Shown here: one piece after another, positions 36,141 through 45,727 of the stretch
Layout: every line of letters begins with the position of its first letter
Position numbering within the stretch: position 1 is the first letter of the stretch
Origin: Acidimicrobiaceae bacterium
Lineage (GTDB): Bacteria > Actinomycetota > Acidimicrobiia > Acidimicrobiales > Aldehydirespiratoraceae
Reading direction: 5' to 3'
Length of the DNA: 59,229 nucleotides
Assembly (NCBI GenBank): GCA_026706815.1
Contig: JAPOYA010000011.1
Location: forward strand, 17,654 to 76,882
Notes under the pieces: generated by a model
Databases searched by the model: none
Seen by the model: only the letters and a program-made list of their open reading frames with translations
Told to the model about the DNA's origin: nothing
Position numbers and translations under genes: made by a program

Positions 36141-36550
36141 CAGAACTTCAGTCCTCCCTCACGGGCTGCATCGGCGAGTGCGGCGACCTGGCCGTGGTAG
36201 CGGAAACCTCCACGATCGAACACCACCGTCTCAACGCCCGCGGCCTTGGCCCGCTCAGCGAGGGCCGCGCCGACTTTGCCGGCCGTTTCAACGCTGCTGT
36301 TGGCGCCTGTGCTTGTGGTGGTTGTTCTGCTCTTGGCGCTGCCAGTGGTCTTGGGTCGCAGTTCTTGTTCGGTCGAGGCTGCCGACACGAGTGTGCTGCC
36401 CACCGAATCGTCAATGATCTGGGCGGAGATGTGCCGGTTGGAACGGTACACGGCGAGACGGGGCCGTTGAGCGGTGCCACGCAGGGTTCTGCGAATCCGG
36501 TAGTGGCGGCGACGGCGGTCCAATCGGCGCTTCTTGGCGGTGTAGGACAT
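36140..36550 (-). CDS. rplR: 50S ribosomal protein L18 (uL18), with Ser/Thr-rich insert
   Basis: 136 residues, longer than the usual 115-120. [34 protein letters not shown] and the C-terminal [26 protein letters not shown] are standard 5S rRNA-binding sequences. The excess is a low-complexity stretch (about 66-86, [20 protein letters not shown]) where others have a short loop. Confidence 0.96.
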   Translation of the reverse strand: MSYTAKKRRLDRRRRHYRIRRTLRGTAQRPRLAVYRSNRHISAQIIDDSVGSTLVSAASTEQELRPKTTGSAKSRTTTTSTGANSSVETAGKVGAALAERAKAAGVETVVFDRGGFRYHGQVAALADAAREGGLKF

Positions 36551-37089
36551 TACTTGGCTGCCTTTCCGGCCTTGCGGATCACTCGTTCATTCGCATAACG
36601 GATGCCCTTGCCCTTGTAGGGCTCAGGCTTGCGCCACTTGCGAATGTCGGCGGCCACCTGGCCGACCAACTGCTTGTCGATTCCTTTGACGAGAATCTGG
36701 GTCTGTTGCGGGACCTCGAACTCGATGCCTTCCGGAGCTTCGATGTCGACGCTGTGGCTGAACCCGAGCGCCAACTCGAGCTTGTTCCTGCCCTTGGCAA
36801 CGGCCCGATAGCCGATCCCGTGAATCTGCAGTTCCTTGCTGAAACCCTCGGTCACGCCGAGGATCATGTTTTGGACCAAGGAGCGCACCAGGCCGTGAAA
36901 GGCCTTCGATTCACTGCTGTCGTCGGGGCGTTCAACGACCAGAACTCCATCGTTGGAGTTGACGGTGATGCCGCCGGGCAACTTCTGCTTGAGGACGCCC
37001 TTGGCGCCTTTGACCGTGACCGAGCCCCCGCTGATCGAGACGTCTACACCGTCGGGAACGGTGATGGGTGCTTTGCCGACGCGACTCAT
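36550..37089 (-). CDS. rplF: 50S ribosomal protein L6 (uL6)
   Basis: 179 residues: [20 protein letters not shown] at the start and the C-terminal [23 protein letters not shown] that binds 23S rRNA. Overlaps rplR by one base. Confidence 0.97.
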   Translation of the reverse strand: MSRVGKAPITVPDGVDVSISGGSVTVKGAKGVLKQKLPGGITVNSNDGVLVVERPDDSSESKAFHGLVRSLVQNMILGVTEGFSKELQIHGIGYRAVAKGRNKLELALGFSHSVDIEAPEGIEFEVPQQTQILVKGIDKQLVGQVAADIRKWRKPEPYKGKGIRYANERVIRKAGKAAK

Positions 37090-37098
37090 ATCTGCTCC

Positions 37099-37503
37099 TC
37101 ACCAGACGAAGCAGAGGATCTCGCCGCCCATGCGGTTCTTCCTTGCTTCTCGATCGGACATGAGACCCTTGTTGGTCGAAACCACCGCGACGCCGAGACC
37201 TCCCTGCACTCGGGGGATCTCGTCACGCCTGCGGTAGATGCGCAGACCGGGTTTGGACACGCGCGCAAGACCAGAGATGACTCGGGCCCGTTCGGGCGAG
37301 TACTTCATCTCAATGGTCAGGGTCCTGCCTGGACGGTCACCGTTGTCGACTTCAGTGAAAGAACTGATATAGCCCTCGTTCTTCAACAAGCCGGCCAGTG
37401 CCAACTTCTGCTTCGAGGAGGGCATCGCCACCTCGTCGTGCATAGCAACATTGGCGTTGCGGATGCGGGTGAGCATGTCTGAAATGGGGTCGGTCATCGT
37501 CAT
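37099..37503 (-). CDS. rpsH: 30S ribosomal protein S8 (uS8)
   Basis: 134 residues. The ATG at 37503 has GAGGAGG 10 nt upstream; an ATG two codons in (MTDPISDML) is the alternative. Family motifs: PISDMLTRIRNANVA and the C-terminal GVAVVSTNKGLMSDREARKNRMGGEILCFVW. S8 often autoregulates the spc operon in other bacteria. Confidence 0.96.
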   Translation of the reverse strand: MTMTDPISDMLTRIRNANVAMHDEVAMPSSKQKLALAGLLKNEGYISSFTEVDNGDRPGRTLTIEMKYSPERARVISGLARVSKPGLRIYRRRDEIPRVQGGLGVAVVSTNKGLMSDREARKNRMGGEILCFVW

Positions 37504-37518
37504 CGCAGCGCCACCTCC

Positions 37519-37704
37519 TCACCAACTGGCCTTTTTCACACCGGGCAGTTCGCCCGCGTGGGCCATGTTGCGCAGACAGACTCGGCACAGACCGAAGCGG
37601 CGATACACCGAGCGTGGCCGCCCGCAGCGACGGCACCGCGTGTAGGCGCGCACCTTGAACTTCGGTGTGCGCTGTTGTTTCTGCTTGAGTGCTTGTTTTG
37701 CCAT
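37519..37704 (-). CDS. rpsN: 30S ribosomal protein S14, zinc-binding type (uS14)
   Basis: 61 residues, the short form with CRRCGR and CRVC zinc cysteines (Cys24, Cys27, Cys40, Cys43 by count). Start [20 protein letters not shown]. Three bases after rplE. Confidence 0.96.
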   Translation of the reverse strand: MAKQALKQKQQRTPKFKVRAYTRCRRCGRPRSVYRRFGLCRVCLRNMAHAGELPGVKKASW

Positions 37705-37707
37705 GGG

Positions 37708-38274
37708 TCATTGCCCTTCGCGTCGGAACGGGAAACCGAAAGACGAGAGCAGCGCCCTGCCCTGTTCATCGGTTGTCGCCGTCGTAACAATTGTGATGTC
37801 CATGCCTCGGGTGGCACCGACCGTGTCGTAGTCGATCTCGGGGAAGATGAGCTGTTCGGTCACCCCGAAGGTGTAGTTGCCGTTGCCGTCGAAAGACTTC
37901 AGCGAGAGTCCCCGGAAGTCCCGGATTCGCGGGATGGCCAGCGAGATGAGCCGGTCGAAGAACTCGTACATGCGGTTGCCTCGGAGAGTGACCTTGCAGC
38001 CGATGGCCTGGCCTTCGCGTAGTTTGAAACTGGCGAGCGACTTTTTGGCCCGGGTGATGACCGGCTTCTGGCCTGCGATCGTGGCCATGTCCGCAAGCGC
38101 AGATTCGAGCAGTTTGGCGGAACCGACTGCTTCGCCGACTCCCATGTTGAGCACGATCTTCTCGAGCTTGGGGACCATCATCAGGTTGGGCAGGCCGAGT
38201 TCGTCCTTCAGGGCCGCGCGGATCTCCTCGTTGTAGCGGGTGTGGAACCGGGGTGCGCAGGTGGTGCCGGCCAT
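37708..38274 (-). CDS. rplE: 50S ribosomal protein L5 (uL5)
   Basis: 188 residues: [32 protein letters not shown] and [27 protein letters not shown] are typical. Binds 5S rRNA with L18. One-base overlap with rplX. Confidence 0.97.
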   Translation of the reverse strand: MAGTTCAPRFHTRYNEEIRAALKDELGLPNLMMVPKLEKIVLNMGVGEAVGSAKLLESALADMATIAGQKPVITRAKKSLASFKLREGQAIGCKVTLRGNRMYEFFDRLISLAIPRIRDFRGLSLKSFDGNGNYTFGVTEQLIFPEIDYDTVGATRGMDITIVTTATTDEQGRALLSSFGFPFRREGQ

Positions 38275-38609
38275 CAGAGCTCCACTCCGGTGCGGCGGCA
38301 GATCCGGACCTTTCGGCCCTCTTCGGTGATCAGGTAGCCGACGCGTGTGGCTTTGCCGTCTCCGGGACTCACGACCGCGACGTTGGACACATCGATCGGC
38401 ATCGCCTTGTCGATGATTCCGCCCTGCTGGTCGCCGCGGGTCGGGGCCTGGTGCTTGCGCGCGACGTTGACCCCCTCGACGATGACCTTTCCTCTTTCGG
38501 GAATGGCCCGTTCCACCACGCCCTCGGCGCCCTTGTCTTTTCCTGACAGGACGATGACTCGGTCGCCTGCATGGATCTTCATCGGTGCATGCTTTCTTCT
38601 GACGCTCAT
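38274..38609 (-). CDS. rplX: 50S ribosomal protein L24 (uL24)
   Basis: 111 residues from the ATG at 38609, which overlaps the rplN stop (TGATG) and has GGAGG 7 nt upstream. An internal ATG at 38582 would give 102 residues beginning [18 protein letters not shown], the usual family start, but its Shine-Dalgarno is weak. KOW motif [18 protein letters not shown]. Confidence 0.94.
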   Translation of the reverse strand: MSVRRKHAPMKIHAGDRVIVLSGKDKGAEGVVERAIPERGKVIVEGVNVARKHQAPTRGDQQGGIIDKAMPIDVSNVAVVSPGDGKATRVGYLITEEGRKVRICRRTGVEL

Positions 38610-38977
38610 CACAGAACCTCCGGGGCCAGTGAGACGATGCGCATGAACTGCTTGTCGCGCAATTCGCGGCCGACCGGGCCGAAGATACGCGTGCCGCGGG
38701 GTTGGCGCTGCTCGTTGATCAGCACAGCAGCGTTCTCGTCGAAGCGGATGTAGCTGCCGTCGGGGCGGCGTTTCTCCTTCTTGACGCGGACGACTACGCA
38801 GCGGACAACGTCGCCTTTCTTTACCTGCGCTCCCGGGATGGCGTCTTTGACGGTTGCCACGAATACGTCGCCGATCGACGCATAGCGACGCTTCGAACCG
38901 CCGAGGACCTTGATGCACAGGACCTCTTTCGCCCCCGAGTTGTCGGCGACCCGAAGCCGCGACTCCTGCTGGATCAC
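38609..38977 (-). CDS. rplN: 50S ribosomal protein L14 (uL14)
   Basis: 122 residues, [27 protein letters not shown], universally conserved. Four-base overlap with rpsQ upstream. Confidence 0.98.
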   Translation of the reverse strand: MIQQESRLRVADNSGAKEVLCIKVLGGSKRRYASIGDVFVATVKDAIPGAQVKKGDVVRCVVVRVKKEKRRPDGSYIRFDENAAVLINEQRQPRGTRIFGPVGRELRDKQFMRIVSLAPEVL

Positions 38978-39243
38978 TTGGCACGCTCCAGGACTTCCAC
39001 GAGCCGCCAGCGCTTGTTCTTGGAGAGCGGGCGGGTTTCTTGAACCCGGACGCGGTCGCCCACGTTGAGAGTGTTCTCCTCATCGTGGACGTGGAGGCGC
39101 TTGGTGCGTTGAATGGTCTTCGAATAGCGACGGTGCTGGACGCGGTCGACGGCTTCAACCACGGCGGTCTTGTCCATCTTGTCGGACACGACTAGGCCCT
39201 CGCGGACTTTGCGGGCGTTGCGCTGCTCAGTTGTTTGCGTCAT
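38974..39243 (-). CDS. rpsQ: 30S ribosomal protein S17 (uS17)
   Basis: 89 residues; [29 protein letters not shown] and [20 protein letters not shown] are family motifs. Two bases after rpmC. Confidence 0.97.
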   Translation of the reverse strand: MTQTTEQRNARKVREGLVVSDKMDKTAVVEAVDRVQHRRYSKTIQRTKRLHVHDEENTLNVGDRVRVQETRPLSKNKRWRLVEVLERAK

Positions 39244-39245
39244 TT

Positions 39246-39473
39246 TCAGGCCTCCCTTGTCGCTTCGAGCGCTTCCGCGTCGGCGATCTCACGTGCCCGC
39301 AGCTCGGTCAGCACGCGGGCGATGTCTTTTTTGACGGCTTTCAGAGCAGCCGAATTGTCGAGTTGGTTGGTGGCGAACTGGAAGCGCAGGTTGAACAGCT
39401 CTTCTTTGCAGTCGGCGAGACGCTCGAAGAGGTCTGTGTCGCCCATCTCGGCCAACGAGGTCTTCTTGGCCAT
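39246..39473 (-). CDS. rpmC: 50S ribosomal protein L29 (uL29)
   Basis: 75 residues, with [26 protein letters not shown] and the [12 protein letters not shown] end. The start overlaps the rplP stop by one base. A docking site for trigger factor and SRP near the exit tunnel. Confidence 0.96.
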   Translation of the reverse strand: MAKKTSLAEMGDTDLFERLADCKEELFNLRFQFATNQLDNSAALKAVKKDIARVLTELRAREIADAEALEATREA

Positions 39474-39889
39474 CAGAACCCCTCCTCACGGGTCACGAAG
39501 CGGGCTTTGATCGGCATCTTCTGGATCGCGCGTTCGATCGCGGCGCGGGCGACGTTCTCGTCGTGGTACGACAGTTCGTAAAGAATGCGACCGGGTTTGA
39601 CGACGGCAACCCAATGTTCTGGATTGCCTTTGCCAGACCCCATCCGGGTCTCGGCTGGTTTGCTTGTCACCGGCTTGTCCGGGAAGACATTGATCCAGAC
39701 CTTGCCACCGCGCTTGATGTGGCGGGTCATGGCGATACGGCCGGCTTCGATCTGACGGGCGGTGATCCATCCGGGCTCGAGAGCCTGGATGCCGAAATCG
39801 CCGTAGGTCACCTCGGTTGCGCCTTTGGCAACACCTTTGGTGCGGCCTCGGTGCTGTTTGCGATGTTTGGTTTTTTTCGGCATCAACAT
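39473..39889 (-). CDS. rplP: 50S ribosomal protein L16 (uL16)
   Basis: 138 residues, [47 protein letters not shown] holds the conserved Arg near the peptidyl transferase centre. Confidence 0.97.
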   Translation of the reverse strand: MLMPKKTKHRKQHRGRTKGVAKGATEVTYGDFGIQALEPGWITARQIEAGRIAMTRHIKRGGKVWINVFPDKPVTSKPAETRMGSGKGNPEHWVAVVKPGRILYELSYHDENVARAAIERAIQKMPIKARFVTREEGF

Positions 39890-39900
39890 GACGGCAGCCT

Positions 39901-40800
39901 TCAGTCGTTCGCGCGGAAGTGGGGGGTCTCGCTGTGCTCGCGAGTCGAGGCTTCGATGGCGTCCTCTTCGTCGAGGAGCTTTTCGAACTCGGGGTCGGCT
40001 TCTTTGATGAGCGGCGCCGGCTCTTCGTCGATGTCCGGTTCGCGCTCGGGAGCCTCACGGCGGCGGGCGGCGGCCGAGGAGACGATCTTGCGGGACCTCG
40101 ACTGGCCGGACGTCTCGCCGGTGGCCATCGCGGCTTCCAGGGTGGCCTTGTCTTCGGTCTGGGTCTTGTAGGGCAGGATGTCGCCCTTGTAGAGCCATAC
40201 CTTCACGCCGATTCGCCCATAGGTGGTGGGGGCCTCGCGAAAGCCGTAGTCGACGTCGGCGCGGAGCGTGTGCAGCGGCACGCGGCCTTCGAGGTACCAC
40301 TCGTTGCGAGCCATTTCCGATCCGCCTAGACGGCCTGAGCACTGCACTCGGATGCCGAGGGCGCCTGCTTTTTGAGCGTTCTGCACGGCACGCTTCATGG
40401 CTCGCCGGAACGCCACGCGTCCGGCCAGCTGATCGGCGATGCCCTGGGCGATCAACGCGGCGTCGAACTCCGGTTGTTTGATCTCTTGGATGTTGAGTTG
40501 AACTTTGGCGTTGCCGGTGATCTTCGTCAACCCGGCGCGCAGGCGGTCTGCCTCGCTGCCGCGGCGACCGATGACAATCCCAGGTCGGGCAGTGTGAACG
40601 TCCACGCGAAGCCGGTCGCGGGTGCGCTCGACCTCGACCCGGCTGATAGCCGCGTGGGGGAGTTCGGTGAACAGGAAGTCGCGGATCTGCCAGTCCTCGA
40701 TCACGTTGTCGGCGTACTCCTGGCGATCGGCGAACCAACGGCTCTTCCATTCAGTTGTGACGCCGAGGCGGAATCCGTAGGGGTTGACCTTCTGTCCCAT
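39901..40800 (-). CDS. rpsC: 30S ribosomal protein S3 (uS3), extended C-terminus
   Basis: 299 residues: [24 protein letters not shown] domain with [13 protein letters not shown] (GxxG-type) and the [25 protein letters not shown] C-domain. About 75 residues after GDILPYKTQ form an acidic/basic tail ([23 protein letters not shown]), longer than in E. coli (233 residues). Overlaps rplV by one base. Confidence 0.96.
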   Translation of the reverse strand: MGQKVNPYGFRLGVTTEWKSRWFADRQEYADNVIEDWQIRDFLFTELPHAAISRVEVERTRDRLRVDVHTARPGIVIGRRGSEADRLRAGLTKITGNAKVQLNIQEIKQPEFDAALIAQGIADQLAGRVAFRRAMKRAVQNAQKAGALGIRVQCSGRLGGSEMARNEWYLEGRVPLHTLRADVDYGFREAPTTYGRIGVKVWLYKGDILPYKTQTEDKATLEAAMATGETSGQSRSRKIVSSAAARRREAPEREPDIDEEPAPLIKEADPEFEKLLDEEDAIEASTREHSETPHFRAND

Positions 40801-41510
40801 CAGTCTTCCTCTCCGGTGTTCTCGCTCTTTTTCTTGGTGTCGCTGTCTTCAGCGGCGGCGTCTTCGGTCTCAGTGGCGTCTTCGGTCTTGACAGTGTCTT
40901 CGGGGTCGCTCGGAGCATCAGCGGACGCCAGTGCCTTCTCGGTGGCGGCCACGATCTCCGCGGCTTGCTCCTCGACTGTTTGCCCAGGTTGTTCAGGCTC
41001 TGGCGCCTCTTCGGTCCCGTCTTCGATCTCGCCGACCTGCTCGCGTTCGCGGCTCCGTTGAACTCTGCGCCTGCGGGCTTCAGCTGCGTTGCCGGAGACG
41101 CTGCGACCGCTGACCGCCTCGCGTCCGCGCAGCGCTTCAAGGGTGGCCTCGTCGTACTCGCTCACGATCACGGTGATATGGCAAGTCCGCTTCAGAATGG
41201 AGGTGGAGCGACCACGGGCCCGCGGTCGGGCCCTCTTGAGGGTCATCCCCTCATCGGCGTAGCAGGCTGAGACGAACAGGTCCTCGGCCGTCAGGTTGTC
41301 GTTGTGGGCGGCGTTGGCCACCGCAGAATCCAGCACCTTGGACACGTCTTTGCTGATCTGGCGTTCGGAGAAGGCCAGAATCTCAGAGGCCTCGCCGTAT
41401 GACTTGTTGCGAATCTGGTTGAGCACCTCCCGCGCCTTGGACGCCGACGATCGGACGTACTTGGCCTGTGCCCGTGTTCCGGGGCGTTCGTTGGTCTTGG
41501 GGCCGGTCAT
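40800..41510 (-). CDS. rplV: 50S ribosomal protein L22 (uL22) with long acidic tail
   Basis: 236 residues, about twice the usual 110-130. The first 120 residues are L22 ([21 protein letters not shown] and the [20 protein letters not shown] tunnel hairpin followed by [10 protein letters not shown]). Beyond residue 130 a low-complexity tail rich in Glu, Asp, Ala and Thr follows ([27 protein letters not shown] at the end). L22 reaches into the exit tunnel; the tail would sit on the ribosome surface. Confidence 0.95.
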   Translation of the reverse strand: MTGPKTNERPGTRAQAKYVRSSASKAREVLNQIRNKSYGEASEILAFSERQISKDVSKVLDSAVANAAHNDNLTAEDLFVSACYADEGMTLKRARPRARGRSTSILKRTCHITVIVSEYDEATLEALRGREAVSGRSVSGNAAEARRRRVQRSREREQVGEIEDGTEEAPEPEQPGQTVEEQAAEIVAATEKALASADAPSDPEDTVKTEDATETEDAAAEDSDTKKKSENTGEED

Positions 41511-41788
41511 CAGCGACGGGCTCCCCGTTCCTGGCCCGCGTGGAACTTGAACGTGCGGGTCGGGGCGAACTCGCCGAGTTTGTGGCCGACCATCGACTCG
41601 GTCAGATAGACCGGGACGTGCTTGCGACCGTCGTGGACCGCGATCGTGTGGCCCACCATGTCAGGGATGATGGTCGACCGTCGCGACCAGGTCTTGATGA
41701 CCTTCTTGGCGCCCGACTCGTTGAGAGCGTCCACCTTCTTGAGCAGGTGGTCGTCAACGAACGGACCCTTCTTGAGACTGCGCGGCAT
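41510..41788 (-). CDS. rpsS: 30S ribosomal protein S19 (uS19)
   Basis: 92 residues: [20 protein letters not shown] and [25 protein letters not shown]. Overlaps rplV by one base, six bases after rplB. Confidence 0.98.
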   Translation of the reverse strand: MPRSLKKGPFVDDHLLKKVDALNESGAKKVIKTWSRRSTIIPDMVGHTIAVHDGRKHVPVYLTESMVGHKLGEFAPTRTFKFHAGQERGARR

Positions 41789-41794
41789 AACGAT

Positions 41795-42631
41795 TTACCT
41801 CCGTGAACCGCGTGTCCGGCGACGGCGCACGATCAGCTTGTCGGATTCCTGTTTCTTCTTGCGGGTTCGGCCTTCCGGCTTGCCCCAAGGCGACACCGGG
41901 TGGCGGCCGCCTGAAGTCTTGCCCTCGCCACCGCCGTGGGGGTGGTCGACCGGGTTCATGGCCACGCCGCGGGTTTGCGGGCGCTTGCCCTTCCAACGGT
42001 TGCGACCGGCCTTGCCGATCTTCAGGAGTTCGTGGGCCGAATTGCCGACCTCGCCGATCGTGGCGCGACAGTCGATCGGCACCCGACGCATCTCCGTGCT
42101 CGGCAGGCGCAAAGTGGCGTAGTCTCCCTCCTTGGCGACCATGTGGATGGCAGCGCCGGCTGAGCGACCCATCTTGGCTCCGGCTCCGGCCTTGAGCTCC
42201 ACGTTGTGGACCACGGTGCCGACGGGGATGTAGCGCAACGGCAGAGCGTTGCCGACTCGAATGTCGGCGCCTCTCCCGGACTGCAGTTTGTCGCCGACTT
42301 GGAGATCGCGGGGGGCGAGGATGTAGCGCTTCTCGCCGTCGTGATAGTGCAGAAGAGCGATATTGCAGGTTCGGTTCGGGTCGTATTCGATGGATGCGAC
42401 CGTTGCCGTCACACCGTCTTTGGAGCGGTTGAAATCGATCATTCGGTAACGCCGCTTGTGGCCGCCGCCGCGGTGACGAGAAGTCTTGCGTCCGTGGTTG
42501 TTCCGCCCACCGGTGTTGGACTTTCCGTTGACGAGGCTGCGCTCGGGTGTTGTAGAGGTGATCTCTGAGAAGTCCGAAGACGTCTGGAAGCGACGTCCTG
42601 GACTTGTCGGCTTGCGCTTGCGGATACCCAT
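41795..42631 (-). CDS. rplB: 50S ribosomal protein L2 (uL2)
   Basis: 278 residues: [38 protein letters not shown] and the catalytic-core loop [25 protein letters not shown] are invariant. One base after rplW. Confidence 0.98.
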   Translation of the reverse strand: MGIRKRKPTSPGRRFQTSSDFSEITSTTPERSLVNGKSNTGGRNNHGRKTSRHRGGGHKRRYRMIDFNRSKDGVTATVASIEYDPNRTCNIALLHYHDGEKRYILAPRDLQVGDKLQSGRGADIRVGNALPLRYIPVGTVVHNVELKAGAGAKMGRSAGAAIHMVAKEGDYATLRLPSTEMRRVPIDCRATIGEVGNSAHELLKIGKAGRNRWKGKRPQTRGVAMNPVDHPHGGGEGKTSGGRHPVSPWGKPEGRTRKKKQESDKLIVRRRRTRGSRR

Positions 42632-42632
42632 G

Positions 42633-42923
42633 TCAGGCCTCGAACAGATCTATTGAGTCACCCTCGGCGAGGGTGACGCGGGCACGTTTTTGATCGCTGC
42701 TGCGAACCCAGCGACCTGAGCGCCGTTCGCGCTTGCGCTTGCCCTTGCGGTTCAGGGTGTTCACCTTCAGCACCGAGACGTCGAAGATCGCCTCGACGGC
42801 ATCGCGGATCTCGGACTTGGAGGCCTTCGGGGCTACAACGAAGGTGTAGACGCCCTCTTCGAGCAACGCGTAGGACTTCTCGGAGACAACGGGGCGCAGG
42901 ATCACGTCACGATGGTCTTTCAC
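42633..42923 (-). CDS. rplW: 50S ribosomal protein L23 (uL23)
   Basis: 96 residues: [25 protein letters not shown] and [18 protein letters not shown]. Four-base overlap with rplD (ATGA). Exit-tunnel docking protein. Confidence 0.97.
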   Translation of the reverse strand: MKDHRDVILRPVVSEKSYALLEEGVYTFVVAPKASKSEIRDAVEAIFDVSVLKVNTLNRKGKRKRERRSGRWVRSSDQKRARVTLAEGDSIDLFEA

Positions 42924-43642
42924 TGCTCCTCCCCGTTGTCACTGGCAGTCTGCTCACTGGCAGTCTGCGGTCCGGTGGTTGCATAGTCGAGCGTCGCTTT
43001 AGTGAACACGACCACATCGGAATCCAAGATGTCATGGGTGTTGAGTTCAGCTGAGTTCAGGCAGGACACGTGGGGAAGGTTGCGGAAGCTCTTCTGGGCG
43101 TTGCCGTCGCCATCATCGAGGACGACGAGAACCTTGCCGGTCGCACCGATGGCCTCGAGCGCTGCGCTCGCGTCCTTGGTCTTGGGCGTCTCGAAACTCC
43201 ACTCGTCGACCACGATGACGTTGCCCTCGCCGGCCCGATCGGACAGCGCGCCCGCCAAGGCGAGTTTGACCATCTTCTTGGGCGTCCGCTGGCTGTAGTC
43301 ACGGGGTTTGGGGCCGTGGGCGATGCCGCCGCCACGCCAGATCGGTGAGTTGCGCGATCCGGCGCGGGCGCGGCCCGTGCCTTTCTGGCGCCACGGTTTT
43401 GCACCGCCGCCTCGAACTTCGGAGCGGCTCTTGGTACTGTGCGTACCGGCTCTTCTGGCGGCGAGTTGGGCCGTTACGACCTGGTGCATCACCGCAATGT
43501 TCGGTTCGACGCCGAAGAGTTCGGCAGCCAGCACCACCTTGCCGGCGTCGGTCCCTTGCTGCGTCTTCACGGTGACCGTTCTCTCAGCCGCCTTTGATTT
43601 CTTGGAAGTCGTCGCTTTCTCGGAATTCTGGGCCTCAGCCAT
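42920..43642 (-). CDS. rplD: 50S ribosomal protein L4 (uL4)
   Basis: 240 residues, with extra charged/Thr-rich residues at both ends ([36 protein letters not shown]). Core [21 protein letters not shown] is the tunnel loop. In E. coli L4 represses its own operon; whether it does so here is unknown. Confidence 0.96.
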   Translation of the reverse strand: MAEAQNSEKATTSKKSKAAERTVTVKTQQGTDAGKVVLAAELFGVEPNIAVMHQVVTAQLAARRAGTHSTKSRSEVRGGGAKPWRQKGTGRARAGSRNSPIWRGGGIAHGPKPRDYSQRTPKKMVKLALAGALSDRAGEGNVIVVDEWSFETPKTKDASAALEAIGATGKVLVVLDDGDGNAQKSFRNLPHVSCLNSAELNTHDILDSDVVVFTKATLDYATTGPQTASEQTASDNGEEQ

Positions 43643-43643
43643 C

Positions 43644-44282
43644 TCAGCCGCCCTTCACTGCGTTGCGGACGATCACGGTGCCGCCTGCAGGGCCCGGCAC
43701 AGAGCCCCGAACCAGGATCACTTCGGCACTGGGATCGCTCTTGACCACTTCGAGGTTGAGGGTGGTGACCTTCTCGCTGCCTGCCCGACCCGGCATCTTG
43801 CGACCTCGAAAGACGCGAGACGGCGTGGCGCATTGACCGATGGCGCCGGGTTTCCGATGCACCTTGTGGGCGCCGTGGGAAGCGGGCGAACCTTTGAAAC
43901 CGTGCCGTTTCATCACACCCGAGAAGCCCTTGCCCCGGGATATCGCCGTTACATCGACGCGTTCGCCCTGATCGAGGAGATCGGCCGCGATCTGTTGGCC
44001 AACCGAATATTCCGAGACGTCGTCTAGCCGCAGCTCAACGAGTCTGCGTCCCGGTTCGACGCCGGCTGCGGAGAAATGGCCCGCTTCGGGCATGTTCAGC
44101 TTTCCTGCATCTTTTTGCCCGAGTGTCACCTGGATCGCGGAGTAACCGTCATGTTCGGGCGTCTTGATCTGCACGACACGGCACGGCGATACGCGCAGAA
44201 CAGTGACTGGGACGACACGGTTCTGATCGTCCCATACCTGCGTCATGCCGACTTTCTCGCCGACGATCGCCTTGCTGGCCAT
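43644..44282 (-). CDS. rplC: 50S ribosomal protein L3 (uL3)
   Basis: 212 residues starting [50 protein letters not shown] is the conserved tip. Here it heads the S10 operon because rpsJ is elsewhere. The nearest Shine-Dalgarno-like AGGA is about 11 nt from the ATG, separated by an AT-rich TTTATAAATT. Confidence 0.97.
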   Translation of the reverse strand: MASKAIVGEKVGMTQVWDDQNRVVPVTVLRVSPCRVVQIKTPEHDGYSAIQVTLGQKDAGKLNMPEAGHFSAAGVEPGRRLVELRLDDVSEYSVGQQIAADLLDQGERVDVTAISRGKGFSGVMKRHGFKGSPASHGAHKVHRKPGAIGQCATPSRVFRGRKMPGRAGSEKVTTLNLEVVKSDPSAEVILVRGSVPGPAGGTVIVRNAVKGG

Positions 44283-44329
44283 AATTTATAAAGTCCTGTG
44301 GTCCTAGTGAGAGCTGCCGCTCACGCGAG

Positions 44330-44358
44330 CGCTCCGCACGGGCGGACCCGGCGGAGCG
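44330..44358 (-). promoter_or_regulatory. Strong stem-loop in the rplC leader
   Basis: CGCTCCGC-CGGG-TCCG-CCCG-T-GCGGAGCG on the minus strand: a 12-bp GC stem with one bulge and a four-base UNCG-type loop, about 50 nt before the rplC ATG and downstream of the putative promoter. It has no U tract after it, so an mRNA control element is more likely than a terminator. Confidence 0.5.
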
Positions 44359-44456
44359 TGGTTCGGTTTTGCGATGCGGTTCCCGTAGGCCTTCATCGAC
44401 GTCGGTTGTTGTGGCGCGAGTCCCGAAGGGGAGACCCTTGCCGAACAAGGCTTCTG

Positions 44457-44484
44457 AGCTTATCGGCAAATCTCCCTATAGCAA
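44457..44484 (-). promoter_or_regulatory. Candidate promoter of the rplC-headed S10 operon
   Basis: TTGCTA (44479-44484), 16 nt, TAAGCT (44457-44462) on the minus strand. It lies in the 277-nt gap between rplC and the divergent transporter gene. Because the transporter is on the other strand, rplC must have its own promoter here. Confidence 0.45.
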
Positions 44485-44559
44485 CCGGAGCGCAACAGGG
44501 GATTCGCGCCTCGGGAGCATCCCCGGATCGTCGCCCGCTTCGTTGTAGCGTCCGCGTTG

Positions 44560-45675
44560 ATGACACCGGACGAAACGGGCCTGACAGCTGAAGGCAACGG
44601 TGGTGTTGCCAACGCAGAAGAGACGTCCGCATCTTCGTCTTCGGTGCCCCGCTGGGTGGTTAAAGCGATTGCCCTGTTCTGGCTCGGCTGGGTCGTCGTA
44701 TACATCGGCACCGGCGCGGTCCGGGCGCTGCGCTCGTTGCTCGTGGTTCTTCTGATCTCGATTTTCATCAGCTTCGCGGTCGAACCGGCCGTCAATCGAA
44801 TGGAGACTTGGAAGATCCGGCGCGGTGTGGGCGTGTGGATCGTATATCTCGTTTCGTTCCTCGCCATGGCAGGTTTCTCGGCGGCAATAGGAACAGCCCT
44901 CGCCGACCAGATCGACAGTCTCATCGATGAGGCCCCCACCTACCTCGATGACCTCGAAGGCTGGCTGCAGGACAACATCGACGACGACATCGACCTGCAG
45001 AGGATTCAAGACGAGTTCGTCGAGGGTGGGGGGATCAGCGATCTAGCCGAGCGCTTCGCCGACGATCTGGTCAACCTCGGCACCGCCCTGCTCAACATCG
45101 TCTTCCAGGCGTTCACGGTTCTGCTGTTCACCTTCTACCTGGTTGCCGAAGGCCCGAAGCTGAGGCTCACGATCGGATCGCTGCTTGCGCCGAAACGCCA
45201 GGAGATGTTGATGAACATCTGGGATCTGGCGATCGAGAAGACGGGAGGCTACGTCTTCTCCCGCACCATCCTCGCAGTGCTCTCGGCTCTGGCGCACGGG
45301 ATCGTCTTCGAGATTCTCGATGTTCCCTTTCCGATACCCCTTGCGCTCTGGGTCGGAGTGGTCTCTCAGTTCATTCCGGTGATCGGCACATACTTCGCGG
45401 GTGCGTTGCCGGTGCTGGTCACCTTGCTCGACGAACCGCGCAAGGCACTGTGGGTGCTGGTCATGATCGTGCTGTATCAGCAAGTCGAGAACTACCTGCT
45501 GTCTCCGAGAATCACAGCGCACACCATGGAAATCCATGTGGCGGTGGCGTTCGGCTCGGTGTTGGTGGGAGCGGCGCTGCTCGGCGTAGTCGGAGCGTTG
45601 TTGGCTCTGCCCTTCGCCGCAACCGTTCAGGCGTTCATCTCCGGCTATCTGCATCACCGCGAGTTCAACGAATAG
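44560..45675 (+). CDS. AI-2E family transporter (DUF20 permease)
   Basis: 371 residues from the ATG at 44560 (a TTG lies one codon before). A polar N-terminus of about 28 residues is followed by two close hydrophobic segments (VVKAIALFWLGWVVVYIG; SLLVVLLISIFISFAVEPAV), a soluble loop with acidic repeats, and further membrane segments including VLLFTFYLVAEGPKLR, WVGVVSQFIPVIGTYFAGALPVL, YQQVENYLLSPRITAHTMEIHV and the Gly/Ala-rich last helix. These are the family's motifs. Members export AI-2 in E. coli or act as Na+/H+ antiporters; substrate here unknown. It is the only plus-strand gene within the ribosomal region. Confidence 0.9.
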   Translation: MTPDETGLTAEGNGGVANAEETSASSSSVPRWVVKAIALFWLGWVVVYIGTGAVRALRSLLVVLLISIFISFAVEPAVNRMETWKIRRGVGVWIVYLVSFLAMAGFSAAIGTALADQIDSLIDEAPTYLDDLEGWLQDNIDDDIDLQRIQDEFVEGGGISDLAERFADDLVNLGTALLNIVFQAFTVLLFTFYLVAEGPKLRLTIGSLLAPKRQEMLMNIWDLAIEKTGGYVFSRTILAVLSALAHGIVFEILDVPFPIPLALWVGVVSQFIPVIGTYFAGALPVLVTLLDEPRKALWVLVMIVLYQQVENYLLSPRITAHTMEIHVAVAFGSVLVGAALLGVVGALLALPFAATVQAFISGYLHHREFNE

Positions 45676-45727
45676 CGGAGTTCAACGAATAGCGTCTGCG
45701 CTCGGGATTCTGCAGCCCGGGGTTCTG

